Shown here one piece after another: positions 26,793 to 34,305 of a stretch of DNA of 64,000 nt; the first letter of the stretch is position 1; the number at the start of each line of letters is the position of its first letter. The translations under genes and the position numbers were made by a program. Source of the stretch: JADJXV01 sp046328995 (GTDB lineage: Bacteria > Bacteroidota > Ignavibacteria > Kapaibacteriales > UBA961); the NCBI GenBank assembly GCA_046328995.1, contig JAXLVN010000008.1, positions 41,803-105,802 on the forward strand. Direction: 5' to 3'. The notes beneath the pieces were generated by a model. The model ran no database searches, had not been told where the DNA came from, and saw nothing but the letters and a program-made list of their open reading frames with translations.

Positions 26793-26816
26793 TTCGAAAA
26801 TATTGCCTTGATTTCG

Positions 26817-26848
26817 ATGGCGCACTTGCTGAACTGCGGGTGCGCCAT
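26817..26848 (+). terminator. Terminator-like hairpin
   Basis: ATGGCGCAC (26817-26825) pairs with GTGCGCCAT (26840-26848), a 9-bp perfect stem with a 14-nt loop, 24 bp after the stop of the T9SS protein gene. The following T-run is weak (TGTTCGCTTT). Confidence 0.6.
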
Positions 26849-26895
26849 TGTTCGCTTTGGCGTGTGTGATTTGGTAGGAAAGCATCAAATAATAC

Positions 26896-27050
26896 CATAA
26901 TTGATTAAAAAGCATGTCATTCTGAAGGAGTCGTAGGGGCTGAAGAATCGAAACGGGATGATGTCGTAAAAGCATGACCGTACAGCAAGTTTCGATTCTT
27001 CGCCCTCCGAAGGGCTCAGAATGACAGCGTAGTTTTAAATACGATACTAT
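26896..27050. repeat. MITE-like palindromic intergenic repeat, copy 1
   Basis: The element has nested inverted arms: TCATTCTGA (26917-26925) with TCAGAATGA (27016-27024), and GAAGAATCGAAAC (26942-26954) with GTTTCGATTCTT (26989-27000). A near-identical copy lies at 38690-38850, including flanking words TTGATTAAAAAG and AAATACG. No open frame is inside. It resembles a non-autonomous mobile palindrome. Confidence 0.8.
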
Positions 27051-27102
27051 CCAATTCATATCTGTATAAATAGTAATTCCCTGAACTATTCCCTTTTGTA
27101 GC

Positions 27103-28503
27103 ATGAATATACGTCTCGGCCAAATTTCAATATCCTTTGCGCTGCTGATTATGTTGTCGCTGCCGGTGCGGTCACAGTCAACGGTTGGCGTGCTTCATCG
27201 TGAATCCGGTCATCAGGATGGCTATGTGCTGTTTGCGCCGGGAATCACCTCTACCACCTATCTCATTGATAAATGTGGCCGCCAGGTGCATTCGTGGCCG
27301 AGTGCGTATAAGCCCGGTCAATCGGTGTATTTGCTGCAGGACGGCGCGATACTTCGAGCCGGAAGTCTGGGAATGCCGAACTTTCTCTCGCCGGGTTCGG
27401 GAGGAATTATCGAAAAAATCGCCTGGGACGGCCGCGTCCTGTGGCGGTACCGGATAGCTGACTCCATGCAGTGTCAGCATCATGACATCTATCCGATGCC
27501 GAATGGCAATGTGCTTGCTGTTGTGTGGGATGCGCGATCGCAGGCAGAGGCAATAGCGGCGGGGCGTGACCCCAGGCGAACGCCGCAGAGAGGTGTCTGG
27601 AGTGAGAAAATTATTGAGATCAAGCCCATAGGCACCGATTCCGGAACGATTGTCTGGGAGTGGAAGCTGTGGGATCATCTGATTCAGGATGCAGACCCCG
27701 CAAAGCCGAACTATGGCGCCGTTGCCGCGCATCCCGAACGGATGAATATCAATTATATCAATGCCTCAAGCGGCGATACCGTGGACTGGATTCACACAAA
27801 TTCCGTGGCATTTCATCCCGAACTTAATCAGATTATGATCAGTTCGCAGACCCTGAGCGAATTCTGGATCATCGATCACTCGACGACGACGAAGCAAGCT
27901 GCCTCGCATTCCGGCGGGAAATCCGGCAAGGGTGGTGATATTCTCTACCGGTGGGGTAATCCTGCGACGTATAATTCCGGCACGAAAGCTGACCAGCGTC
28001 TATTCGGTCAGCATTCGGCACATTGGATTGAAAAAGGACTCCCCGATGCCGGCAAGATTATCGTGTTTAATAATGGTCTGCAGCATCCGGATAATCTGTG
28101 CAGCGTGGATATACTCACGCCGCCAATTACCCCAAAAGGACTCTACACCCGCACGAAAAACAAACCGTATGGTCCACTTGCTGCCGCCTGGAGCTATACC
28201 GATACGGTAGGATTATTCATTTCTCCCACTTTTTCCGGCGCTCAACGCCTGCCGAACGGAAACACCCTCATTTGCCTCGGCGCCTTTGGGATATTTACGG
28301 AAATAACGCCTCAAAAAAACATTGTCTGGCAGTATAAATCTCCTGTCAGTATGCAGGGGCCGGTAGCCCAAGGGTCGGATGTGGGCACGAATAATGTTTT
28401 TCGATGTACACTCTATCCGCTTGATTATCCGGCATTTAAGGGGAAAAATATCACCGCCGGCGAACCGGTTGAACTCAATCCCAATCCCGTCGAGTGTCCG
28501 TAG
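27103..28503 (+). CDS. Arylsulfotransferase (ASST)-family secreted protein
   Basis: 466 residues with a signal peptide (FALLIMLSLPVRSQ). The body fits the arylsulfotransferase/ASST beta-propeller: GYVLFAPGITSTTYLIDKCGRQVHSW, YLLQDGAILRAG, CQHHDIYPMPNGNVLAVVWD (a conserved His region), DWIHTNSVAFHPELNQIMISSQTLSEFWIIDHST, YRWGNP, FGQHSAHWI and RLPNGNTLICLGAFGIFTEITPQKNIVWQYKSP. PAPS-independent ASSTs move sulfate between phenolic compounds in the periplasm, but many Bacteroidota members are untested. It ends ELNPNPVECP, without a full T9SS domain, so it is probably periplasmic or secreted another way. Confidence 0.85.
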   Translation: MNIRLGQISISFALLIMLSLPVRSQSTVGVLHRESGHQDGYVLFAPGITSTTYLIDKCGRQVHSWPSAYKPGQSVYLLQDGAILRAGSLGMPNFLSPGSGGIIEKIAWDGRVLWRYRIADSMQCQHHDIYPMPNGNVLAVVWDARSQAEAIAAGRDPRRTPQRGVWSEKIIEIKPIGTDSGTIVWEWKLWDHLIQDADPAKPNYGAVAAHPERMNINYINASSGDTVDWIHTNSVAFHPELNQIMISSQTLSEFWIIDHSTTTKQAASHSGGKSGKGGDILYRWGNPATYNSGTKADQRLFGQHSAHWIEKGLPDAGKIIVFNNGLQHPDNLCSVDILTPPITPKGLYTRTKNKPYGPLAAAWSYTDTVGLFISPTFSGAQRLPNGNTLICLGAFGIFTEITPQKNIVWQYKSPVSMQGPVAQGSDVGTNNVFRCTLYPLDYPAFKGKNITAGEPVELNPNPVECP

Positions 28504-28592
28504 GACGTGGTGATGTTTACCGACAGCCGGCTCACGAACAACAAATAATCGACTCTATGACGAAAGTCATTGAATGAGAGCGGTCTGTGGGG

Positions 28593-28600
28593 TAGTTTTG
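28593..28600 (+). promoter_or_regulatory. -7 element (TAGTTTTG) upstream of carbonic anhydrase gene
   Basis: TAGTTTTG followed by C matches TAnnTTTG. A TTG at 28570-28572 lies 20 bp upstream, close to the spacing expected for the -33 element. This is one of the better matches in the window. The leader before ATG 28726 would be about 120 nt. Confidence 0.55.
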
Positions 28601-28725
28601 CATCGTGGGAGATGTATCGACATCATACACTCCCGCACAAAGTGTATGGTGGAGACCGGATACCACATAAAAAACGGGGCGTATTCGAAAAGCCAAATGA
28701 GTAGAACCGACAGAGGGGGGTAGGT

Positions 28726-29445
28726 ATGAGACTACGTATGACATTGTTGGGACTTTGGGGGCTAATCAGCATGCTCGCTGCATGTGGTCCGGACCATAAA
28801 GAACCCGCAAAACCAAAAGCTGCAGAAAAAAGCGTCTCCACGGACGCACATCGTATGGCAGCGACGCATCCTGTGATTAATTCACCTGACGATGCACTCC
28901 GCGAACTCAAAGCCGGGAATCAGCGTTTCCGGAATAATGAGTTTGTCAACAACGACTACGCCATGGAAATTGAAGAAACGAAGGCAGGGCAAAAACCGCA
29001 CTCACTCATTCTCTCGTGCATGGACTCAAGGGTGCCGCCCGAGATAATTTTCGATCAGGGAATCGGACATATTTTCGTAACCCGTGTCGCCGGTAATATC
29101 GATGATGATGATATCTCCGGCAGCATGGAATATGCTGTCGAGCATGCCGGAGCAAAGCTCATCGTCGTCATGGGCCACACCCAATGCGGCGCTGTCAAAG
29201 GTGCAATTGCCAATGCAAAGCTCGGGAATCTTACGCAGCTGATTGCTAAAATCAGACCCGCCATCCCGGCTGACTCTCATGACCCGAATATTGTCTTTGA
29301 GACGGTTAAAAATAATGTCAAGCTCACCATCGCCGATATCCTCCATCGCAGCGATGTGATCCGCGAATTCGTAGAAGCTAAAAAGGTCGCCATCGTCGGC
29401 GCCTATTACGATATCGAGACCGGCACTGTGACGTTTATGGAATAA
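28726..29445 (+). CDS. Beta-class carbonic anhydrase, lipoprotein form
   Basis: 239 residues. The N-terminus carries a lipoprotein signal ending LAAC (Cys20), so the enzyme is predicted to sit at a membrane facing the periplasm instead of in the cytoplasm. The catalytic domain starts near residue 53 (SPDDALRELKAGNQRF). Zinc ligands Cys98 (SCMDSR), His151 and Cys154 (GHTQCGA) and the Asp100-Arg102 dyad are present. It interconverts CO2 and bicarbonate. The full-length catalytic domain and intact ligands suggest activity. No transporter gene is adjacent. It is followed by a hairpin and palindromic repeats before convergent uvrC. Confidence 0.92.
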   Translation: MRLRMTLLGLWGLISMLAACGPDHKEPAKPKAAEKSVSTDAHRMAATHPVINSPDDALRELKAGNQRFRNNEFVNNDYAMEIEETKAGQKPHSLILSCMDSRVPPEIIFDQGIGHIFVTRVAGNIDDDDISGSMEYAVEHAGAKLIVVMGHTQCGAVKGAIANAKLGNLTQLIAKIRPAIPADSHDPNIVFETVKNNVKLTIADILHRSDVIREFVEAKKVAIVGAYYDIETGTVTFME

Positions 29446-29458
29446 ATGCACGCCCTGC

Positions 29459-29492
29459 CGAGGGTGCCGCGTCTTCGCGAAGCCTCGTTTTT
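29459..29492 (+). terminator. Terminator-like structure after carbonic anhydrase gene
   Basis: CGAGG (29459-29463) pairs with CCTCG (29483-29487), with an inner GCGTC-TTCGC-GAAGC-like fold, followed by TTTTT at 29488-29492. Confidence 0.5.
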
Positions 29493-29521
29493 GGGTGAGA
29501 ATTCACATCTATAATCCCGTA

Positions 29522-29599
29522 GTAGAGACGCGATGCATCGCGTCTCTACGGGGTTGGCATGATTCACGTCCTGACAGGTATTCCCAAACCTGTCAGGAC
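29522..29599. repeat. Pair of perfect palindromic intergenic repeats
   Basis: 29522-29549 is a perfect 28-bp palindrome with arms GTAGAGACGCGATG and its complement. 29568-29599 is a hairpin with 12-bp perfect arms GTCCTGACAGGT and ACCTGTCAGGAC and an 8-nt loop. The second lies just beyond the uvrC stop, so it may also act in transcription termination or mRNA 3'-end protection. Both belong to repeat words commonly seen between genes in Bacteroidota and cyanobacteria. Confidence 0.8.
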
Positions 29600-29600
29600 T

Positions 29601-31457
29601 TTATTCCTCCCCACCTTCAAAATGCTCCTTCACCGCTTTCGCTGCTTTTGCGCCGATTATTTTGGCAAGTTCGGCTTCGCCTAGGGCTCGGATATTCTCG
29701 ACCGAACCGCACTCGATGAGGAGTTTTTGGGCGGTTTTTTCGCCAATTCCTGCAATTTCGGTGAGTTCGGTTTGGAAGGTACGCTTGTCGCGCAGGAGAC
29801 GGTGGTAGGTGATCGCAAAGCGGTGCGCTTCATCGCGAACGGACTGCAAGAGCCGCAGACTCGTCGAGGTGCGCGGCAGCAAAATCGCATCCGACTGCCC
29901 CGGAACAAATATCTCTTCCAAGCGCTTAGCGAGTCCGATGACGGGAATTTTGCCGTATAAACCCAAGTCATCAAGCACGGCGACGGCTGCCGAAAGCTGA
30001 CCCTTGCCGCCGTCAATCATAATGAGATCAGGGAGTTCGGTCTTTTCTTCCAGCGCGCGCACATACCGCCGGCGCACTACTTCCTGCATCGCGGCGAAGT
30101 CGTCATTGCCGTCCACATGGATCTTGTATTTCCGGTAGTCTGACTTTTTCGGACGGCCGTCGGAGAAGACCACCATCGACGAAACATATTCAGTGCCCTG
30201 AAAGTGGGAATTATCAAAACATTCGATTCTCCGCGGTGGCTTTTCTAAGCGTAAGTCCCTTTGTAATGAAGCTACTCCGCGTGGCAGTGCATTCTCGCGG
30301 GCTGCCTGCTGCAGATGTAATTCCCGAATTAAAAAGTCGGCATTGGTAATTGCCATGGCGATGAGTTTTTTCTTGTCACCGATTTTGGGAACGGTGATTT
30401 CGATCGCCGATCCGCGTTTATTTCTCAGCCAACGGTCGAGAAAGTCGAGCTGCTCGGGTTCGTGCGAGACGACAATTTCATCCGGAATAAAATCCGTCTC
30501 TAAATACCATTTTTCGACCACGGTTTGAATGATATTCTCATCGGTCTGAGCGATAGAATTACCAATATAAAAATGCCGCTTACCGATCATTTTCCCGTCG
30601 CGGATTGAGAATATCACCGCGCAGGCAGTATCATCATCCCGGGAGAGCGCAAAGACATCACGGTCGATGAGATCGGTAGTCATAATTTTCTGCTTCGATG
30701 CGTAATCTTTTATATAATGCAATCGGTTACGCACGGCAGCAGCTTCTTCGAATTCTAAATTTTCGGCTAAACGTTCCATCTCCGACTCCAGCATTTCGGC
30801 GAGTTCGCGCGTGCGGCCATTCAAAATCTGCACCGTTTGCTTGATGTATTCGCCATATTTTTCACGCGTGATATGCGCCTCGCATGGCCCTTCGCACCGC
30901 TTTATCTGAAAATCTAAACACACTTTGTATTTTCCGGCGGCAATGGTCTCGTTGGTCAGCGGTAAGTCACAGCTCCGCAAGGGAAATATCGTCTTGAGAG
31001 TCTTCATGAGGTAGAATAAATACCGCCCGTCGGTATAAGGACCAAAATATTTACTCCCATCCCGAATAACGGTGCGTGTATAAAACACCCGGGGGAATTC
31101 CTCGTTCGTAACCCGTATATACGGATAACTCTTATCATCACGCAGCAAAATATTATACCGCGGCTTGAGCTCCTTGATCAGATTATTTTCCAGCAGCAGC
31201 GCCTCTGCCTCGGAGTCGGTCACGATGACCTCCACATCGGCGATTTTCGCGACTAATGCCTTCGTCTTTGCATCCATCGGCCGCACCTGAAAATAGGAAC
31301 GCACGCGATTCCGCAGGACTTTCGCCTTGCCCACGTAAATTATTGTTCCCTGATCATTCTTGAACTGGTAAATACCTGATTTCGTAGGAAGATTCGCCAG
31401 TTTTGAAGCCAGTGTCGTATTCGGCACGGTAAATTGCGGTTGCTGTTCGTCGGTCAT
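29601..31457 (-). CDS. uvrC: Excinuclease ABC subunit C
   Basis: 618 residues, normal for UvrC. The N-terminal GIY-YIG nuclease domain (LPTKSGIYQFKNDQGTIIYVGKAKVLRNRVRSYF, about residues 24-57) makes the 3' incision. The central UvrB-binding UVR motif is seen near 200-235 (RELAEMLESEMERLAENLEFEEAAAVRNRLHYI). The RNase H-like domain (IECFDNSHFQGTEYVSSMVVFSDGRPKKSDYRKYKI; LIMIDGGKGQLSAA) makes the 5' incision, and a C-terminal helix-hairpin-helix follows (LTEIAGIGEKTAQKLLIECGSVENIRALGEAELAKIIGAKAAKAV). It acts in nucleotide excision repair. Start ATG 31457 lies just after tandem repeats. Confidence 0.97.
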   Translation of the reverse strand: MTDEQQPQFTVPNTTLASKLANLPTKSGIYQFKNDQGTIIYVGKAKVLRNRVRSYFQVRPMDAKTKALVAKIADVEVIVTDSEAEALLLENNLIKELKPRYNILLRDDKSYPYIRVTNEEFPRVFYTRTVIRDGSKYFGPYTDGRYLFYLMKTLKTIFPLRSCDLPLTNETIAAGKYKVCLDFQIKRCEGPCEAHITREKYGEYIKQTVQILNGRTRELAEMLESEMERLAENLEFEEAAAVRNRLHYIKDYASKQKIMTTDLIDRDVFALSRDDDTACAVIFSIRDGKMIGKRHFYIGNSIAQTDENIIQTVVEKWYLETDFIPDEIVVSHEPEQLDFLDRWLRNKRGSAIEITVPKIGDKKKLIAMAITNADFLIRELHLQQAARENALPRGVASLQRDLRLEKPPRRIECFDNSHFQGTEYVSSMVVFSDGRPKKSDYRKYKIHVDGNDDFAAMQEVVRRRYVRALEEKTELPDLIMIDGGKGQLSAAVAVLDDLGLYGKIPVIGLAKRLEEIFVPGQSDAILLPRTSTSLRLLQSVRDEAHRFAITYHRLLRDKRTFQTELTEIAGIGEKTAQKLLIECGSVENIRALGEAELAKIIGAKAAKAVKEHFEGGEE

Positions 31458-31469
31458 GAGTTTTTTTTA

Positions 31470-31503
31470 GTCGTAAGTAGTAAGTCGTAAGTCTGTAAGT
31501 CAT
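31470..31503. repeat. Short TAAGT tandem repeat upstream of uvrC
   Basis: GTCGTAAGTAGTAAGTCGTA and the following AGTCTGTAAGTC belong to the same repeat family as the arrays at 10323-10386 and 40091-40291. The repeat begins 12 bp upstream of the uvrC start codon. Confidence 0.7.
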
Positions 31504-31520
31504 TCCAATATAAAACCTTC

Positions 31521-31731
31521 GTAGGGGCGAATTGCATTCGCCCAGGTCGTGCTGAATATCGTGTGTAGGGGCGAATTGCATTCGCCCGGGTCGTGCTGAA
31601 TGTCGTGTGTAGGGGCGAATTGCATTCGCCCGGGTCGTGCTGAATGTCGTGTGTAGGGGCGAATTGCATTCGCCCAGGTCGTGCTGAATGTCGTGTGTAG
31701 GGGCGAATTGCATTCGCCCTAGGTCGTACTG
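31521..31731. repeat. 44-bp tandem array of hairpin units (5 copies)
   Basis: Units start at 31521, 31565, 31609, 31653 and 31697, with a period of exactly 44 bp; the last is shortened and diverged. Each begins GTAGGGGCGAATTGCATTCG and contains the near-palindrome GGGCGAAT-TGC-ATTCGCCC. There are no variable spacers, so it is not CRISPR. A forward and an inverted unit of the same type occur at 53200-53261. Confidence 0.95.
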
Positions 31732-31919
31732 TTAGGTAGAATGCACCTTGCCATTCTATTGCACCCAACATCCGCCACCTGCCGAATCCAATCTCAATTA
31801 CAAATATTCACAAAAAAACTCAGACAACAACTTCCCACTCCTCAATCATCAATAATCATAACAAATCAGCGGCATCAGCGTGCCATCTGCCCCTCAACGA
31901 TACTCGCACAAAAAATACC

Positions 31920-31927
31920 TATTTTTG
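31920..31927 (+). promoter_or_regulatory. -7 element (TATTTTTG) upstream of deoC
   Basis: TATTTTTG followed by C matches TAnnTTTG and lies 37 bp before ATG 31965. Confidence 0.5.
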
Positions 31928-31964
31928 CAGGAAATTCCTACGCATCAACACGAGTACTGAAATT

Positions 31965-32666
31965 ATGCATAACATCTCCCAACCTCAGCTTGCCGCGACC
32001 ATTGACCATACAATTCTCAAGCCGAATGCTACCGCCGCAATGATCGAAACGCTGTGCGCGGAAGCGATGAAGTATTCATTTGCTTCGGTGTGTGTACATC
32101 CTTGTTATGTCGCTCTTTCGGCGCGTTTGCTGCGTGGTTCTACCGTGAAGGTATGCACCGTAATTGGTTTTCCTCTCGGTGCTTCGACCACCGAAAGCAA
32201 GGTGTTTGAAGCTGAGAATGCGCTTCGGCTTGGCGCGACCGAACTCGACATGGTGCTCGCTATCGGACATCTTATCAGCGGTGATGATGATGCTGTGCGG
32301 GAGGATATTGCGTCCGTTGTTCGCGTGGCGCATGCACAGAATGCAATCGTCAAAGTGATTATCGAGACCTGCCTTTTGACTGATGAACAAAAAATCCGTG
32401 CCTGCGCGCTTGTCACGGAGGCGGGAGCGGATTTTATCAAAACCTCGACCGGATTTTCGACCGGCGGAGCGAGTGTGGCGGATATTGAATTACTGCGAAA
32501 GTATGTTGGACCGAATGTCCGTGTCAAGGCTTCGGGTGGCGTGCGAGATGTGGAATTTGCACTTGCGCTCCTAGCGGCAGGCGCTGATAGAATCGGCACA
32601 AGCAGCGGGGTGAGTATGATGATGGAGCCGGATACGTTCGTCCCGAGTACCGGAATTGAGTATTGA
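31965..32666 (+). CDS. deoC: Deoxyribose-phosphate aldolase
   Basis: 233 residues of the class I aldolase TIM barrel. TIDHTILKP at residues 12-20, the Schiff-base Lys159 in ADFIKTSTGFSTGGA, Asp95 in ELDMV and Lys188 in VRVKASGGVRD fit the known active site. It cleaves 2-deoxyribose-5-phosphate to glyceraldehyde-3-phosphate and acetaldehyde in deoxynucleoside catabolism. No other deo genes are adjacent. A weak hairpin (CATGAC/GTCATG, 32667-32688) follows without a T-run. Confidence 0.96.
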   Translation: MHNISQPQLAATIDHTILKPNATAAMIETLCAEAMKYSFASVCVHPCYVALSARLLRGSTVKVCTVIGFPLGASTTESKVFEAENALRLGATELDMVLAIGHLISGDDDAVREDIASVVRVAHAQNAIVKVIIETCLLTDEQKIRACALVTEAGADFIKTSTGFSTGGASVADIELLRKYVGPNVRVKASGGVRDVEFALALLAAGADRIGTSSGVSMMMEPDTFVPSTGIEY

Positions 32667-32876
32667 CATGACTGCCAAATAGGTCATGCGAATATTTGTC
32701 TGATAGCATGCAGCCCCCCCACGGGCATTTTTCATTTCTTGCCTGTCATGTAATCGACCGTGATAGCCACGCCATTGATAGTTCTTCAATCCTGATAAAA
32801 GTCATTGGATTATCCCCGGCAATACTGCATTTTTGCAGTGTAATTACTCTATTTCTCTACTTCTTCCGGAGCTGTT

Positions 32877-33326
32877 ATGTTTACGATTGAATCAATCCTT
32901 ATCCCGACGGACTTCTCCCTGCACGCCGACGACGCCCTTGGCTACGCGAAAGCACTCGCCACTCCACTCAATGCTACCTTACATTTGGTTCACGTCATCG
33001 AGCCGGTTGTCTATCCGGTGGATTGGGGATATTCGGGAGTGGGCTTTATCGATGTTGAGAATGAATACGTGACGGCCGCCGAAAAGGAAATTGCCGCGGC
33101 TGTGAAAAAGCTGACAGATGAAGGATTTACCGTCAAAACAGCGATACTCCACGGCAGAGCATCCGAGCAGATACTCAATTATGCCGAAGAAAATCACATC
33201 TCACTGATTTGTATTGCTACGCATGGACGTGGTGGGTTCGAACATTTCCTCTTTGGAAGTACCACCGAAAAAGTACTCCGGAAGTCGAATTGCCCGGTCT
33301 TCGTAGTGCGTCAGCGCAAGGAGTAA
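32877..33326 (+). CDS. Universal stress protein (UspA family)
   Basis: 149 residues of a single Usp domain. IESILIPTDFSLHADDALGYAKALA starts the fold, and ATHGRGGFEHFLFGSTTEKVLRKSNCPVFVVR carries the GxxG(x9)G(S/T) ATP-binding motif. Such proteins are soluble nucleotide-binding stress proteins, often dimers. The gene ends 5 bp before the convergent motA-like gene. A palindromic TGCATTTTTGCA word at about 32828-32839, 40 bp upstream, could be an operator or a weak -7 element. Confidence 0.93.
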   Translation: MFTIESILIPTDFSLHADDALGYAKALATPLNATLHLVHVIEPVVYPVDWGYSGVGFIDVENEYVTAAEKEIAAAVKKLTDEGFTVKTAILHGRASEQILNYAEENHISLICIATHGRGGFEHFLFGSTTEKVLRKSNCPVFVVRQRKE

Positions 33327-33331
33327 GTACT

Positions 33332-34156
33332 TTACGGAGTAGAAGTTGTGGCAGGAGTTGGACGCTGTAACGTGGCGCTCACCGATTGCTTGAGCAGGCG
33401 CATTTGCTGCGACAGCGGGAGTGCGCTCATGAGTTTTGCACGTACCACGGCCGGTGTCTCACCAAGCTGCACGGAGTGGACCCCGGCTGTGATGACTTGG
33501 AGAAGCTGCATTTCTTCCGAGTGAAGGGTTCGTAATTTATCACCAATCGGAAGCCAGATGATATTCGCCGTAAAAATCCCCCACATCGTTGCGATAAAAG
33601 CAGTTGCGATGTGATGGATGAGCACCGTAGGTTCGCTCCCGGCCGCTGCGAGCGATGAAATAAGTCCCATCACCGTGCCGATAATACCCATTGTCGGCGA
33701 GTACCCGCCCATTTTGGTAAAGAGCGAGATATTCGCCAAATGCCGTTCGGTGATAAAGTCCATGTCTGTTTCCGCCGTCGCAAGCAGGGCAGCAGGATCG
33801 GCGCCGTCAATTGATACTTCGAGTAATTTCCGTAAAAACGGATGCTTAATCTCATCTTTCCGCCGCTCAAGCCCCAGGATTCCCTCCCGACGCGCAATTG
33901 CCGAAAAATTGACGATTTGATTGATAATGACCTGAATTTCAAATTTGGGCGGGAAAAATGCGATGGCAATCAGGCGGGGGATGCGTTTGAACTGTTCGAA
34001 AGAACTCCCGGCAAGCGTCGCAGCAAGCGTACCGCCGAAGACAATCACCATTGCCGGCAGCACCCACAACGAGTCGAATGTACCGCCCTCGAGCAGGAAT
34101 GCGCCAAAGATGGCGAGCGAACCAAGTGTAATCCCTATGAGTGTGCTTGCTTTCAT
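33332..34156 (-). CDS. MotA-type proton-channel protein (MotA/TolQ/ExbB family)
   Basis: 274 residues. The N-terminus has two hydrophobic helices (TLIGITLGSLAIFGAFLLEGG and LWVLPAMVIVFGGTLAATLAGSS), matching MotA instead of ExbB/TolQ topology. The central cytoplasmic loop holds the RRKDEIKHPFLRKLLEVSIDGADPAALLATAETDM region. The family core GYSPTMGIIGTVMGLISSL and HHIATAFIATMWGIFTANIIWLPIGDKLR give the last two helices. MotA pairs with MotB as a proton-driven stator. No motB follows or precedes it here, so it is an orphan in this window and could drive something other than a flagellum. Confidence 0.85.
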   Translation of the reverse strand: MKASTLIGITLGSLAIFGAFLLEGGTFDSLWVLPAMVIVFGGTLAATLAGSSFEQFKRIPRLIAIAFFPPKFEIQVIINQIVNFSAIARREGILGLERRKDEIKHPFLRKLLEVSIDGADPAALLATAETDMDFITERHLANISLFTKMGGYSPTMGIIGTVMGLISSLAAAGSEPTVLIHHIATAFIATMWGIFTANIIWLPIGDKLRTLHSEEMQLLQVITAGVHSVQLGETPAVVRAKLMSALPLSQQMRLLKQSVSATLQRPTPATTSTP

Positions 34157-34305
34157 AAGCTCAAATTACCGTTATAGTTTCATTTGTCCAAACGAATTTT
34201 ATTTTCCTGCTCCGAGTTTCCTGCTCCGGTCGAATTAATCGCCTCATGCGCTCGCACAATGTCTTTGTCGCTCTCCACCGCGATGCCGCACCTACTCTAT
34301 GAATT

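Noticed and set aside
28440..28503. Truncated T9SS sorting domain at the arylsulfotransferase C-terminus (ELNPNPVECP)
   Set aside because: The ending resembles the normal C-terminus of this family and nothing sorting-domain-like continues in any frame downstream.
31521..31731. CRISPR array
   Set aside because: The 44-bp units are contiguous and near-identical with no variable spacers, each unit is internally palindromic, and no cas genes are in the window.
31354..31771. Minus-strand frames reading repeated CNSPLHTTFSTTRANAIRPY-type peptides
   Set aside because: They are translations of the 44-bp tandem repeat with no independent coding evidence.
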